From: JAALLB01 sp964502215
GTDB lineage: Bacteria; Pseudomonadota; Alphaproteobacteria; Rhizobiales; Rhizobiaceae
DNA length: 64,000 nucleotides
NCBI GenBank assembly: GCA_964502215.1
Contig: CAZCUN010000005.1
Coordinates: 1 to 64,000, forward strand
Direction: 5' to 3'
The position numbers and the translations under genes were made by a program. Shown piece after piece: positions 27,779 to 37,051 of this stretch. The notes under the pieces are model-generated. The model was not told the DNA's origin and did no database searches. It saw only the letters and a list, made by a program, of their open reading frames with translations. Numbering within the stretch: the first letter of the stretch is position 1; every line of letters starts with the position of its first letter.

Positions 27779-29950
27779 TTGACACAGGACTATTCTCAAA
27801 TTGAAATTGAGGTGCTGAATGCCAAACAAGCGGGTGAAGAGCTTGCGCGTTTGGCAGCTGAAATTGAGCACCATGACAAGCTTTATCATGGCAATGATAA
27901 TCCTGAAATCACCGATGCGGAATATGATAAATTACGTCGAAGAAACCTTGGTATTGAGCAACGCTTTCCTGATCTAATACGCGAAGATTCACCTTCCAAA
28001 AAAGTTGGCTTTGCAGCACTTGATAAGTTTGAAAAAGTCACCCACGCAATTCCAATGCTCTCGCTTGAAAATGCATTTAACGATCAAGACGTGCATGATT
28101 TTGCCAAGCGGATGCGTAAGTTTTTGAACTTGTCTGAAGCTCAAAAAATGCCGCTTACAGCAGAGCCAAAGATTGATGGTTTGTCGCTTTCATTGCGTTA
28201 TGAGCAGGGCAAGTTGGTAACAGCGGCAACGCGTGGTGATGGGGCGACAGGTGAAAATGTCACTCAAAACGCAAAGACTATATCTGATATCCCAAGCGTT
28301 TTATCTGGCGAGAATATTCCTGATGTCGTGGAAATTCGCGGCGAAGTTTATATGAGTCACAAAGCTTTTCAGGCCTTGAATAAGCGCATGGAAGATGAGG
28401 GTAAGCTGACTTATGTTAACCCACGAAACACCGCGGCAGGATCGCTTCGCCAGCTTGATAGTGCGATAACGGCAACCCGTCCGCTAAATTTCTTTGCCTA
28501 TGCTTGGGGTGAGATGAGTGCCATGCCAGCTGATACGCAAATGGGCATGGTTGAGTGGATGAAAGCGTGCGGATTTAGAATCAATCCGCTTATGCAAAGC
28601 TTTGAAACTATTGAAGAACTTCTAAAACACTATCGCCAAATAGAAAAAGATCGCCCTGAACTTGAGTATGACATTGATGGGGTGGTTTACAAAGTTGATG
28701 ATCTTAACTTGCAGGAAAGACTTGGGTTGAAATCCCGTGTGCCACGCTGGGCAATTGCGCATAAGTTTCCTGCTGAAAAAGCTTGGACAATTTTGCGCGA
28801 TATTGAAATACAGGTAGGCCGTACTGGAGCGCTTACACCTGTCGCGCGTCTTGAACCCGTTACTGTTGGCGGTGTCGTCGTGACCAATGCAACGCTTCAC
28901 AATGAAGATTATATCAAGGGTATTGGCAGCAAAGGCGAAGTGCTTCGTGATGGTAAGGATTTGCGTGTTGGTGATCATGTCATGTTGCAACGGGCAGGGG
29001 ACGTCATTCCACAAATTCTGGATGTTGATTTAACCAAACGCGATGATGGTGTTGAGCCATATGAGTTTCCTTCACATTGCCCGATATGCAAAAGTCATGC
29101 GGTTCGTGATGTGAATGAAAAATCTGGAAAAGCTGATTCCGTTAAACGCTGTACTGGTGCGTTGATATGTTCTGCTCAAGCGGTTGAACAACTAAAGCAT
29201 TTTGTTTCTCGTGGTGCATTAGATATTGATGGGCTGGGCGATAAGCAAGTTGAGGCGCTTTATAAAAATAGAAAGAATGACGAGAGCACAGGGCCTTCTG
29301 GAATTGCAAATGCTGCAGATATTTTTACGCTTCGTGAAAGAGATGTGCGGTCTTTAAAAAAACTAAAAGACATGGACGGATGGGGCAGTACCAGCGCTAC
29401 CAAACTTTTTGAAGCTATTGATAGTGTTCGCAGTGTCGATCTTTATCGCTATGTTTTTGGCCTTGGTATCAGACATGTTGGTGAACAGACCGCAAAAGAT
29501 TTAGCCAAAACCTATGGCAACGTGGAAGTGCTTAGTAAGGCGATGAAAGGTTTGAATGATCAGCAGGTTTATGATGATCTGCTTTCGGTTGATGGTATTG
29601 GTACAACGGTTGCTGAAGCGCTCAAAGAGTTTTTCTCTGAGCCTAGAAATCTGGACGTGTGGGACAGGTTGCTAGAGCAAGTCACCCCTAAACCCGTAGA
29701 GCAAGCATCAACCGATAGCCCTGTAGCCGGTAAGACTATTGTGTTCACAGGATCTCTTGAACAAATGACACGTGACGAAGCAAAGGCCATGGCAGAGCGA
29801 CTTGGCGCTAAGGTGTCTGGTTCGGTTTCTAAGAAAACGGATCTTGTCGTTGCGGGGCCAGGGGCCGGCTCTAAACTCAAGAAAGTGGAAGAGCTTGGCG
29901 TTGAAACAATGGATGAAGATGGCTGGTTTGTGTTGATTGGGCGTGATTAG
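27779..29950 (+). CDS. ligA: NAD-dependent DNA ligase LigA
   Basis: Seals nicks in duplex DNA using NAD+. Domain Ia contains YHGNDNPEITDAEYD; the adenylation domain has KIDG with the catalytic Lys131; then the OB fold, a Cys4 zinc finger (CPICKSH...RCTGALIC), helix-hairpin-helix repeats and a C-terminal BRCT domain (AGKTIVFTGSLEQMTRDEAK...). TTG 27779 is the only plausible start; no in-frame ATG precedes the Ia domain. The stop overlaps the next gene's GTG by one base. Confidence 0.95.
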   Translation: MTQDYSQIEIEVLNAKQAGEELARLAAEIEHHDKLYHGNDNPEITDAEYDKLRRRNLGIEQRFPDLIREDSPSKKVGFAALDKFEKVTHAIPMLSLENAFNDQDVHDFAKRMRKFLNLSEAQKMPLTAEPKIDGLSLSLRYEQGKLVTAATRGDGATGENVTQNAKTISDIPSVLSGENIPDVVEIRGEVYMSHKAFQALNKRMEDEGKLTYVNPRNTAAGSLRQLDSAITATRPLNFFAYAWGEMSAMPADTQMGMVEWMKACGFRINPLMQSFETIEELLKHYRQIEKDRPELEYDIDGVVYKVDDLNLQERLGLKSRVPRWAIAHKFPAEKAWTILRDIEIQVGRTGALTPVARLEPVTVGGVVVTNATLHNEDYIKGIGSKGEVLRDGKDLRVGDHVMLQRAGDVIPQILDVDLTKRDDGVEPYEFPSHCPICKSHAVRDVNEKSGKADSVKRCTGALICSAQAVEQLKHFVSRGALDIDGLGDKQVEALYKNRKNDESTGPSGIANAADIFTLRERDVRSLKKLKDMDGWGSTSATKLFEAIDSVRSVDLYRYVFGLGIRHVGEQTAKDLAKTYGNVEVLSKAMKGLNDQQVYDDLLSVDGIGTTVAEALKEFFSEPRNLDVWDRLLEQVTPKPVEQASTDSPVAGKTIVFTGSLEQMTRDEAKAMAERLGAKVSGSVSKKTDLVVAGPGAGSKLKKVEELGVETMDEDGWFVLIGRD

Positions 29951-30651
29951 TGTCAAGTTCAGAATTTAATCAAGGTGTTCGTGACTGCGTTCCCATCATG
30001 TTTGCCGTTATTTTCTTTGCCATGTTGTTTGGCGCGACAGGCGTGAATAATGGGCTGACATTTGGTGAGACAGTCTTGTCTAGCGCCATGGTCTTTGCGG
30101 GTGCAAGTCAGTTTGTGTTTTTGGATTTATACGGTCAACAAGCACCCGTATGGTCTGTACTTCTAGCGGTCTTTGCGGTGAATTTTCGCCATGTGCTATA
30201 TTCTGCTTCGCTTGGGCGATACATGCAGGATTTTACATTTTTTCAAAAATATTCAGGCTTTTTTTTGCTTGCTGATCCAGTCTTTGGGGCAGGGGAATTA
30301 CGGGCGCAAAAACAAAAGCTTTCGCCAGCATATTACTTTGGTTATGGATTACCGCTTTATCCAATTTGGGTTGGGTTTACCGCACTGGGGGCTGGTTTTG
30401 GTAAGCTGATTACAAACCCTGAAGCTTTTGGCTTTGATATGTTGTTATCTATTTATTTTCTGTCTCTTCTTATGGGTTTTAGATCAAGACCTAATTGGCT
30501 ATCGTCTGTGCTTGCCAGCGGAATTGTCTCTGTCTTAGTGTTTAAATACATTGGAGCGCCATGGCATATTATGATGGGTGCTTTGGTAGGCATTACCTTG
30601 GCTGCTATTATTGGCAAGCCTGATGTAGAAGTGGAGAGTAAAGATGTTTGA
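29950..30651 (+). CDS. azlC: AzlC family branched-chain amino acid permease subunit
   Basis: Large subunit of a two-part LIV-E type exporter for branched-chain or related amino acids. The protein has about six to seven hydrophobic helices and the family block AMVFAGASQFVFLDL; AVNFRHVLYSASLG is also typical. GTG 29950 overlaps the ligA stop. The stop overlaps azlD by 8 bp. The exact substrate cannot be read from the sequence. Confidence 0.88.
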   Translation: MSSSEFNQGVRDCVPIMFAVIFFAMLFGATGVNNGLTFGETVLSSAMVFAGASQFVFLDLYGQQAPVWSVLLAVFAVNFRHVLYSASLGRYMQDFTFFQKYSGFFLLADPVFGAGELRAQKQKLSPAYYFGYGLPLYPIWVGFTALGAGFGKLITNPEAFGFDMLLSIYFLSLLMGFRSRPNWLSSVLASGIVSVLVFKYIGAPWHIMMGALVGITLAAIIGKPDVEVESKDV

Positions 30652-30970
30652 TTTCTTTCTCTCTCCTGCAACACCTGTAAATGTTTGGCTTGTTATTTTA
30701 TGTACGGGGATTGTGACATATATCACGCGTTCAGTTGGGCATGTCGTTTTGGCGAGGTTTAAGACAGTCCATCCAAGAGTTGAAGCCGCACTTGAGGCTG
30801 TTCCTGGTGCTGTGCTTGTGACGATTGTTTTGCCGCCTGCTTTAACGAATGGGCCTTTGGAATTAATCGCAATGTTGGCAGCCCTTATTGCTAGCTTTAG
30901 ATTATCGCCAATCGCTGTATTGAGTATTGGAATGGCGATAATTGTTTTAGGCAGATATTTTGAGTTTTAA
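30644..30970 (+). CDS. azlD: AzlD family branched-chain amino acid transport subunit
   Basis: Small membrane partner of AzlC: 108 residues with about four hydrophobic segments. ILCTGIVTYITRSVGHV and the EAVPGAVLVTIVLPPAL stretch are the AzlD pattern. It overlaps azlC by 8 bp, consistent with obligate pairing. Confidence 0.87.
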   Translation: MFDFFLSPATPVNVWLVILCTGIVTYITRSVGHVVLARFKTVHPRVEAALEAVPGAVLVTIVLPPALTNGPLELIAMLAALIASFRLSPIAVLSIGMAIIVLGRYFEF

Positions 30971-30980
30971 TCGTATAGTG

Positions 30981-31367
30981 CTATCTGCTGCGCGGTGTAC
31001 GGCTAAAGATATCTAATTGACCGTGACGCGAAAATCTCTGACCTCTATAGCTGCCATGACGTGAGTGATGGCGCGACTTGTATCGTTTTCCATGTCCACG
31101 TGAGAAGTGACCTCTGTTGTGACCACGACTTCTAAAGCCGCTACGGTGTCCGCGGTGGAATTTGCGAATGCCTCTACGATGACCTCTGAAGCCATGTCTG
31201 CTGCGCACTTCTTCGACTAGCTCTTCAGACTGAATAAGTTCAGTTGGAATAGGATTGATGTTTAATGGTGCTGCTTGTGCTGAAGTGGTTAGGCTTGCAC
31301 CACCAATTGTTAAGACAGCGCCAGCTAGGATCGCATAACCTGTTTGTTTAATTGCTTTCGTGCACAT
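30981..31367 (-). CDS. Small exported basic protein rich in Arg/Gly/His
   Basis: Unrecognised. 128 residues: a clean signal peptide (AILAGAVLTIGGASLTTSAQA), a short acidic segment (QSEELVEEVRS), then about 75 residues dominated by RGH, FRGHR and SRGH repeats with several Ser/Tyr/Lys. The mature part is strongly basic. A GAGGA ribosome-binding site precedes the ATG. The His-rich repeats might bind metal or polyanions such as LPS; this is inference. It is divergent to no neighbour and ends close to azlD. Confidence 0.7.
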   Translation of the reverse strand: MCTKAIKQTGYAILAGAVLTIGGASLTTSAQAAPLNINPIPTELIQSEELVEEVRSRHGFRGHRRGIRKFHRGHRSGFRSRGHNRGHFSRGHGKRYKSRHHSRHGSYRGQRFSRHGQLDIFSRTPRSR

Positions 31368-31521
31368 AATTTCGTCCTCTCTTATTTATTCGTTATCTCG
31401 TTTGTTTCTTTCTGAAATAAACTATTAACTATTAACTATTAGAGCGAGGTTCGAAGTGTATTAATGCACACGATGTTTAACGTATTGAAACTAAACAATA
31501 TTATCTTGTATAAAATGGGTT

Positions 31522-33339
31522 TCAGAGCTTTTTTGTCATGTTCTCAAGCCATTTAAGTGTGTTTCCAGTTAAATAAGGTGAGAGTTTTTCATAGGTTTTA
31601 GCGTGATAATCATTAAGCCAACGCTTTTCGTCCTGATTTAGCAATTCACGATCGATAAGCCGCTTATCTATTGGTGCCCAAGTGATGTTTTCAAAACTGT
31701 GGGTTTCAATATTGCCGCCAATATCTTCTGCCTCACGCACGATTATTAAGTTCTCGATGCGAATGCCGTATTGGCCTTCAACATAATAGCCTGGTTCATT
31801 GGAAATAATCATACCAGGTTTTAGCACTTCCATAGAACGGCGGTGAATGCCTTGTGGGCCTTCGTGCACATTCATATAAGAACCAACGCCGTGACCTGTG
31901 CCATGGGCATAATCTTTACCATGTTGCCAAAGGGCGTTTCGCGCTAAGACATCAAGGTCGATGCCGCGCGTGCCTTTTGGAAAACGCGCCTGATCAATTG
32001 CAATATGACCTTTTAAGACAAGTGTGAAATCGGTAATGGCCTCTTGTGACTGCTTTCCAATTGCGATGGTGCGGGTGATATCTGTTGTACCATCATTATG
32101 TTGAGCGCCTGAATCAACCAGATAAATTTCGCCATCTGCCAAAACACGGTTGCTCTCTTCATTGACGCGGTAATGGGGAAGGGCGGCATGAAGGCCAGAA
32201 GCGGAGATTGTATCAAAGGAGATTTCTTTTAAATCGCTACCCATATCTGTTGCGTTTTGCGTTCTTATTTCTTCAAGTTTTTTGGCGGCATCAATCTCAG
32301 TAATTGAGCCTGGCTTTTGTTCATCCAGCCAACACAGAAATTTACACATGGCGACACCGTCGCGGATGTGTGCAGCTCTTGTGCCTTTTATTTCGGTTTC
32401 ATTCTTGATTGCTCGAGGCAAGATTACAGGGTCGCGGCCGTTCACAATTTTACCGCCTACCTTTTCGATGATTGTAGAAAGCGCGACCGGAACTCTGTCT
32501 GGATCACAAAGAATAGATTTCTTAGTAGAAACACTTCCTAGTATTTTGCCAAGTTCATCAGGCTCATGAAGGGTTGATATGTCACTCAGATATGCTTTTG
32601 TCGTTTTATCTAGCTTTTGGCCTTCAATAAAAATCATTGATGCATCAATTGCAGGTATGATCGCAAAGCCTAGTGTCAATGGATTGTGTATGACGTCATT
32701 ACCGCGAATGTTAAACAACCAAGCAAGCGAGGCTGGGTCTGTCAGAACAGTGTAATCGCAGTTCTTGTCTTTAATTGCTTTTTGAATTTCTGATATTTTG
32801 TCAGTTGAAGATTTTCCTGCGAATTTTATATCATGCAACGCAACCGTACCCATTGGCTTTTGGGGCTGGTCACTCCATACACGATCAATCAAATTTTCAA
32901 CTGGTTTTAACTTAGCGCCTGTTTCTTTTGTGATTTTCTCATATGCCTTAAGCTGATTGATGGTTATAAGCCATGGGTCATATGCGATGATGTCACTTTT
33001 ACCCATATTGGTCTCAAGCCATTTTGCAGGTGGATTCGTGACAAGGCTTTCAGGGGTAAAGCTTTGCGCGTCAATTTGCTCAACAACCTGAACCGTATAT
33101 CGGCCATCAGCAAAAACAATTGCTTGATCTAGCGTTACAATGCAAAAGCCAGCAGAACCTGTAAAGCCTGTAAGCCAAGCCAAACGTTCTGCGCGTTCGG
33201 GCAAATATTCGTTTTGGTGTTCGTCTGCGTGAGGCACAAGAAAAGCTGTTACATTTTCTCTGCGCATTTCATCGCGAAGTTTCTCTAGCCGTTCTTTGCC
33301 AGCAGAACCTTCTGATGTTGAAATAAAGCTTTGAAACAT
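31522..33339 (-). CDS. Xaa-Pro aminopeptidase (M24B)
   Basis: Cytosolic metallopeptidase removing N-terminal residues before proline. Two creatinase-N-like domains (residues about 10-300) precede an M24 'pita-bread' domain: YLVDSGAQHNDGTTDITRT gives the two metal-binding Asp residues, GTGHGVGSYMNVHEGPQG the His, and ISNEPGYYVEGQYGIRIENL the Glu ligands. At about 605 residues it matches the long aminopeptidase P1-like family rather than PepP. ATG 33339 has AGGA 5 bases upstream; an in-frame TTG lies at 33351. Confidence 0.9.
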   Translation of the reverse strand: MFQSFISTSEGSAGKERLEKLRDEMRRENVTAFLVPHADEHQNEYLPERAERLAWLTGFTGSAGFCIVTLDQAIVFADGRYTVQVVEQIDAQSFTPESLVTNPPAKWLETNMGKSDIIAYDPWLITINQLKAYEKITKETGAKLKPVENLIDRVWSDQPQKPMGTVALHDIKFAGKSSTDKISEIQKAIKDKNCDYTVLTDPASLAWLFNIRGNDVIHNPLTLGFAIIPAIDASMIFIEGQKLDKTTKAYLSDISTLHEPDELGKILGSVSTKKSILCDPDRVPVALSTIIEKVGGKIVNGRDPVILPRAIKNETEIKGTRAAHIRDGVAMCKFLCWLDEQKPGSITEIDAAKKLEEIRTQNATDMGSDLKEISFDTISASGLHAALPHYRVNEESNRVLADGEIYLVDSGAQHNDGTTDITRTIAIGKQSQEAITDFTLVLKGHIAIDQARFPKGTRGIDLDVLARNALWQHGKDYAHGTGHGVGSYMNVHEGPQGIHRRSMEVLKPGMIISNEPGYYVEGQYGIRIENLIIVREAEDIGGNIETHSFENITWAPIDKRLIDRELLNQDEKRWLNDYHAKTYEKLSPYLTGNTLKWLENMTKKL

Positions 33340-33505
33340 TTTTCCTCGCAAAAGTGTGTGTCAGATTATTAACAGAGTATGAATGTAGTGTTGCATTTAT
33401 TGCATGGCTCACTTGCGTTTGCCCATCTACCTAAAACTTTTTGCATAACTTATATTCAATTCATCGGAAGCAACAACTGCTACCGACAGAAAAGGGAATA
33501 AAAAT

Positions 33506-33661
33506 ATGTCAATGTTTTCTAACCTAATCAAAGCACGTGAAAAACAAGCTGAACTAAGCGTACATGCTTATCTTGCTCAGTTCGACGATAATACATTGTC
33601 TCGCATGGGTGTGAAACGCAAAAGCTTGAAAACTGGCGGTTCTGTAAATCACTTCCTCTAA
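33506..33661 (+). CDS. 51-residue DUF1127-like small protein
   Basis: An open frame from ATG 33506 to TAA 33659-33661, with AAGGGA 8-13 bases upstream and a strong terminator 30 bp downstream. The protein reads MSMFSNLIKAREKQAELSVH, then an AYLAQFDDNTLSRMGVKRKS segment. That matches the YjiS/DUF1127 pattern of a basic helix followed by L-x-x-L-D-D-x-x-L-x-x-(I/M)-G-(V/I)-x-R. In other alphaproteobacteria such proteins bind RNA or affect sRNA decay and phosphate uptake; function here is inferred only from family likeness. It is a single-gene transcript between two minus-strand genes. Confidence 0.75.
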   Translation: MSMFSNLIKAREKQAELSVHAYLAQFDDNTLSRMGVKRKSLKTGGSVNHFL

Positions 33662-33691
33662 GTTTAAACTTGGAGATACGTTGAAAAAACG

Positions 33692-33716
33692 GGCGACCTA
33701 CGGGTCGCCTTTTTTG
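33692..33716 (+). terminator. Rho-independent terminator of the DUF1127-like gene
   Basis: Stem GGCGACC (33692-33698) with GGTCGCC (33703-33709), TACG loop, then six T residues. It lies before the convergent prmA stop and A residues on the other side may make it work for both strands. Confidence 0.85.
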
Positions 33717-33731
33717 TTTTTGGGGGGTAAT

Positions 33732-34610
33732 TTAAGCCCTTTCAAAAACCAATACCAACCAGCCATCGCGAATATGCGAATGTTCCAGATGCAAGCCTTG
33801 CAGTCTAAAACTTGCGATAATTGGTGTTCTTTGGTGAGGTAAAAGGCCAGACAGGATCACTGTTCCACCACGCATAGTATGCGCTACGATATCCACTGCC
33901 ATTTGTTGCAATGGTTTTGCCAAAATATTTGCGATGATTAAATCAAAAGGTGCTTGTTCGTGCATTCTTGCTTGCGTAAAGCCAACGGACGTCAGGCACT
34001 CCACATGTGCTTGTACGCCATTTTGTTTGCAATTAAACTTTGCTGTTTCAGTTGCCACTGGGTCAATGTCTGTCGCCATGACAAAACACGGCATGGCTTT
34101 TGCAGCTGCGATTGCCAAGACGCCTGAGCCTGTTCCTAAATCTAGTGCATTATGAAATGTCTGACGTTTGCAAACCTTGTCTAGCATATCCAGACACCCA
34201 GCAGTTGTGCCGTGATGACCTGTGCCAAAGGCTAAACCTGCGTTTACATGGATTGCGATTTCGTGTGGACGGGGGACGTGCATTTCATGACTGCCATGTA
34301 CGATAAATCTGCCTGCACGCACTGCGGTCAAATCTCGCAAGGTTTCTGCAACCCAGTCTATATCTTCAAGGTCTTCGCGATCGAATGAAATTTTGATGTT
34401 TTCTGCATCCACCAATTTCATCATTCTGCTATGTGTTGCATCTGCAAGTGTCGTGTCGCAATAGACTGCAATTTCCCAGTTTGTCGGATTTTCCAAATCC
34501 TCAAAGCTTGAAACGGGAAAGCCATCTTCTTCAAATTCTATTTCAAATATTTTTTGAAGGGCGAGGGCTGCTGATTTTTCAATTTCTGCACGAAAGCATG
34601 TTTGTTGCAT
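33732..34610 (-). CDS. prmA: Ribosomal protein L11 methyltransferase PrmA
   Basis: SAM-dependent lysine methyltransferase for ribosomal protein L11. NAGLAFGTGHHGTTAGCL and ALDLGTGSGVLAIAAAK (motif I) are diagnostic, as is ANILAKPLQQMA. The length of 292 is typical. AAGGA precedes the ATG. Confidence 0.93.
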   Translation of the reverse strand: MQQTCFRAEIEKSAALALQKIFEIEFEEDGFPVSSFEDLENPTNWEIAVYCDTTLADATHSRMMKLVDAENIKISFDREDLEDIDWVAETLRDLTAVRAGRFIVHGSHEMHVPRPHEIAIHVNAGLAFGTGHHGTTAGCLDMLDKVCKRQTFHNALDLGTGSGVLAIAAAKAMPCFVMATDIDPVATETAKFNCKQNGVQAHVECLTSVGFTQARMHEQAPFDLIIANILAKPLQQMAVDIVAHTMRGGTVILSGLLPHQRTPIIASFRLQGLHLEHSHIRDGWLVLVFERA

Positions 34611-34625
34611 TTTGGGTCCTTCAAA

Positions 34626-34657
34626 AGAAAAAGCCGGGAAGGTTATCTTCCCGGCTT
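34626..34657 (-). terminator. Rho-independent terminator of amtB-glnK
   Basis: A perfect 11-bp stem, AAGCCGGGAAG (34631-34641) with CTTCCCGGCTT (34647-34657). The A-rich left side gives a T tract on the minus strand, so it ends the glnK transcript before prmA. Confidence 0.9.
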
Positions 34658-34680
34658 TGATATCTTATTTGGTGATTTCT

Positions 34681-35019
34681 TTAAAGTGCTTCTTCACCAG
34701 CTTCGCCTGTGCGAATTCTAAGGGCATTTTCAAGGTCGAAGACAAAGATTTTTCCGTCTCCAATTTTACCTTGTCCTGCAGCCTTTTGAATTGCTTCAAC
34801 GGCTTGTTCTGTAATGTCGCTTTTAACGGCGATTTCTACTTTTACCTTTGGAACATAATGAATTGCATATTCTGTTCCACGGTAAATTTCGGTATGGCCT
34901 TTTTGACGGCCATAGCCTTTCACTTCAGAGACGGTCATCCCGTCAACACCAATCTCACTTAATGCTTCGCGGACGTTATCCAGTTTATAAGGTTGGACGA
35001 TTGCAACGATCATTTTCAT
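34681..35019 (-). CDS. glnK: PII nitrogen-regulatory protein (GlnK/GlnB)
   Basis: Trimeric sensor of 2-oxoglutarate and ATP/ADP controlling ammonium uptake and nitrogen metabolism. 112 residues, with KMIVAIVQPYKLDNVREAL at the start, the T-loop with the uridylylation site Tyr51 (YRGTEYAIHYVPK) and GKIGDGKIFV. Its partner amtB lies 24 bp upstream in the same transcript, so GlnK is the better name than GlnB. An AAGGA site precedes the ATG. Here the amtB gene comes first, the reverse of the common glnK-amtB order. Confidence 0.92.
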   Translation of the reverse strand: MKMIVAIVQPYKLDNVREALSEIGVDGMTVSEVKGYGRQKGHTEIYRGTEYAIHYVPKVKVEIAVKSDITEQAVEAIQKAAGQGKIGDGKIFVFDLENALRIRTGEAGEEAL

Positions 35020-35043
35020 TTGATTTATCCTTTCAAAGCAAGT

Positions 35044-36249
35044 TTACAGGCGATAAGCAGTTTCGCCATGATGGCTGAAATCAAGCCCTTCAGTTTCTTC
35101 ATCGTCACTTACTCTGAGGCCAACAAGTGCCTTTGTGATGACTACGATTACAACTGTAGCAATTGCAGAGAATATGGCCACTGACACAACACCGATTAAC
35201 TGTACCATGAATTGGCTGCCAGCGGATACATCACCAAGGCCTGTGCCGCCATCGCCAAATCCTGCAAGGAATGCAACTAGCAAAGTACCTGTTGCACCGC
35301 CAACACCGTGGACAGCAAGAACGTCGAGTGAATCATCAATCTTCATTTTGTGGCGAACTAGATCAACTGCGAAGTAGCATATTACACCGCCAGCAAGGCC
35401 AAGAATAACGCCGCCAAGTGGACCAACTGAACCTGATGCAGGTGTGATTGTTGCAAGACCTGCAATAGTGCCTGTTACAAGACCAACAAGGCTTGGTTTG
35501 CCGTATTTGATTTTTTCAATCACCAACCAAACAATGGATGCAGTTGCTGCTGAAAGGTGGGTTACTAACATTGCCATGCCTGCGTTTTGGTCTGCTGCTA
35601 CTGCTGAACCTGCGTTGAAGCCGAACCAGCCAACCCAAAGAAGGGAGGCGCCAACCATTACCATCCAAGGTGCATGTGGAGGCATGATTTTTTCTGGGAA
35701 GCCTTTGCGTGTTCCTAGCATTAAAGCAATCACAAGTGCTGATACGCCTGCTGTTACGTGAACTACAATACCACCAGCAAAGTCGATTACACCCATTTCA
35801 GCAAGCCAGCCGCCGCCCCATACCCAATGTACGGTTGGTGCGTATACGATTAATAACCAAAGACCACTAATCATCATCACTGCGCCAAACTTGATGCGCT
35901 CAACAAAAGCGCCAACCATAAGGGCAGGGGTAATAACTGCGAATGTCATCTGGAACATTGCAAAAAGTGATTCAGGTAAAGTACCTGAAAGCGTTTCACG
36001 ATCGATGCCAGCTAAGAACATACGATCAAGCCCACCTAAATATGCATTGCCTTCAGTAAATGCGAGTGAATAACCCACTGCAAACCAAAGTAGTGAGGCT
36101 AAACAGGCTATTGCAATACAATGCATCAAAACAGAAAGTGCATTTTTTGCTTGTACAAGGCCTGCATAAAAAAGACCAAGGCCAGGTAGTGTCATTAACA
36201 ATACCAGAGCCGTTGCTGTTAATATCCAGCTAGTATCTGCAGCATTCAT
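35044..36249 (-). CDS. amtB: Ammonium transporter AmtB
   Basis: Trimeric ammonium channel/transporter of the inner membrane. 401 residues with eleven hydrophobic segments, including LPGLGLFYAGLVQAKN, the FNAGSAVAADQNAGMAM block and VHGVGGATGTLLVA with the second pore-His region. ATG 36249 is chosen for the strong GGAGGAG about 7 bases upstream; the open frame extends to 36321. No long cleavable signal precedes the first helix. Likely expressed when nitrogen is limiting, but I found no clear sigma54 site upstream. Confidence 0.94.
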   Translation of the reverse strand: MNAADTSWILTATALVLLMTLPGLGLFYAGLVQAKNALSVLMHCIAIACLASLLWFAVGYSLAFTEGNAYLGGLDRMFLAGIDRETLSGTLPESLFAMFQMTFAVITPALMVGAFVERIKFGAVMMISGLWLLIVYAPTVHWVWGGGWLAEMGVIDFAGGIVVHVTAGVSALVIALMLGTRKGFPEKIMPPHAPWMVMVGASLLWVGWFGFNAGSAVAADQNAGMAMLVTHLSAATASIVWLVIEKIKYGKPSLVGLVTGTIAGLATITPASGSVGPLGGVILGLAGGVICYFAVDLVRHKMKIDDSLDVLAVHGVGGATGTLLVAFLAGFGDGGTGLGDVSAGSQFMVQLIGVVSVAIFSAIATVVIVVITKALVGLRVSDDEETEGLDFSHHGETAYRL

Positions 36250-36522
36250 TTTCGTAACTCCTCCAAGAGTTAAATTTGTATTTTCTAAAAGCCTAAACCT
36301 TAGAAAAAAAGTGTAAAACATGGCGATACAGCTATATTATATTGGTGTGTGCACAACCCGTTGGGAGGTTATGTGGTCAGTTAGATTCGTGTTGCGCAAA
36401 GTTAAATCTTTTGTTGCCTAATTATTGGGCATAACGGTTTTTCTTAGTTGGTTAAAAAATAAGCAAAATGAATTACGCTTAGGTTTACTCATTTTTTACC
36501 CTGTTAGGTGCATTATCGGGTT

Positions 36523-37041
36523 ATGACATCACGTGTGACCTCAAAAATTTCTCGGTTTTCAACGGGCATGACAGCTTTTGTTGCGTCTGGCCTGTTGGTT
36601 TATTCTATTTTGCAAGGGCATGGTGGTGTGAAAGATAATCAACAGCTATGGCAAGATGCGTCTAAGCGTGCTGTTTCGATTTCGCGAAGTGGTAGTTATT
36701 TAGATCAGATCATATTGAATAAAGAGCCAAAATACATCGATCAAGAAGTTGATCCTGCTATAACAGGTTCAATTGGTACTGGTGATAATTTTGAGGCTAT
36801 TGATACGTCAGATCAACTTGAAGAAGAGCCTTCGGTTCTTGCTCTCATCCGCAAAAACTCTGACGTTAAACCAGGTGTTTCGGCTGGTACCGCTCGCGTC
36901 AGTGTTGTGATTAAGTCGGGTGATACGCTGTTTAATATTAGTCAACGTCATGGCATTAGTGTTGATGACCTTGCTGAGCTTAATGGTTTGAATGAGCCGT
37001 ATACGATTAAAATTGGTCAAACGTTGTACGTGGCTCGATAG
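36523..37041 (+). CDS. LysM-domain membrane-anchored protein
   Basis: 172 residues: a short basic N-terminus, one hydrophobic segment (FVASGLLVYSILQG), a 75-residue disordered acidic stretch and one C-terminal LysM domain (VIKSGDTLFNISQRHGISVDDLAELNGL...IKIGQTLYV). It resembles the N-terminal half of NlpD/EnvC-like proteins, but there is no M23 peptidase domain before the stop, so it is probably a wall-binding protein only. ATG 36523 is taken; a GTG at 36508 is an alternative. The gene is divergent from amtB. Confidence 0.78.
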   Translation: MTSRVTSKISRFSTGMTAFVASGLLVYSILQGHGGVKDNQQLWQDASKRAVSISRSGSYLDQIILNKEPKYIDQEVDPAITGSIGTGDNFEAIDTSDQLEEEPSVLALIRKNSDVKPGVSAGTARVSVVIKSGDTLFNISQRHGISVDDLAELNGLNEPYTIKIGQTLYVAR

Positions 37042-37051
37042 CTTGGTTTTT

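Noticed and set aside
36250..36480. Sigma54 or NtrC site for amtB
   Set aside because: Only a TGTGCACA half-dyad was seen; no TGGCAC-N5-TTGC on the minus strand, so no call is made.
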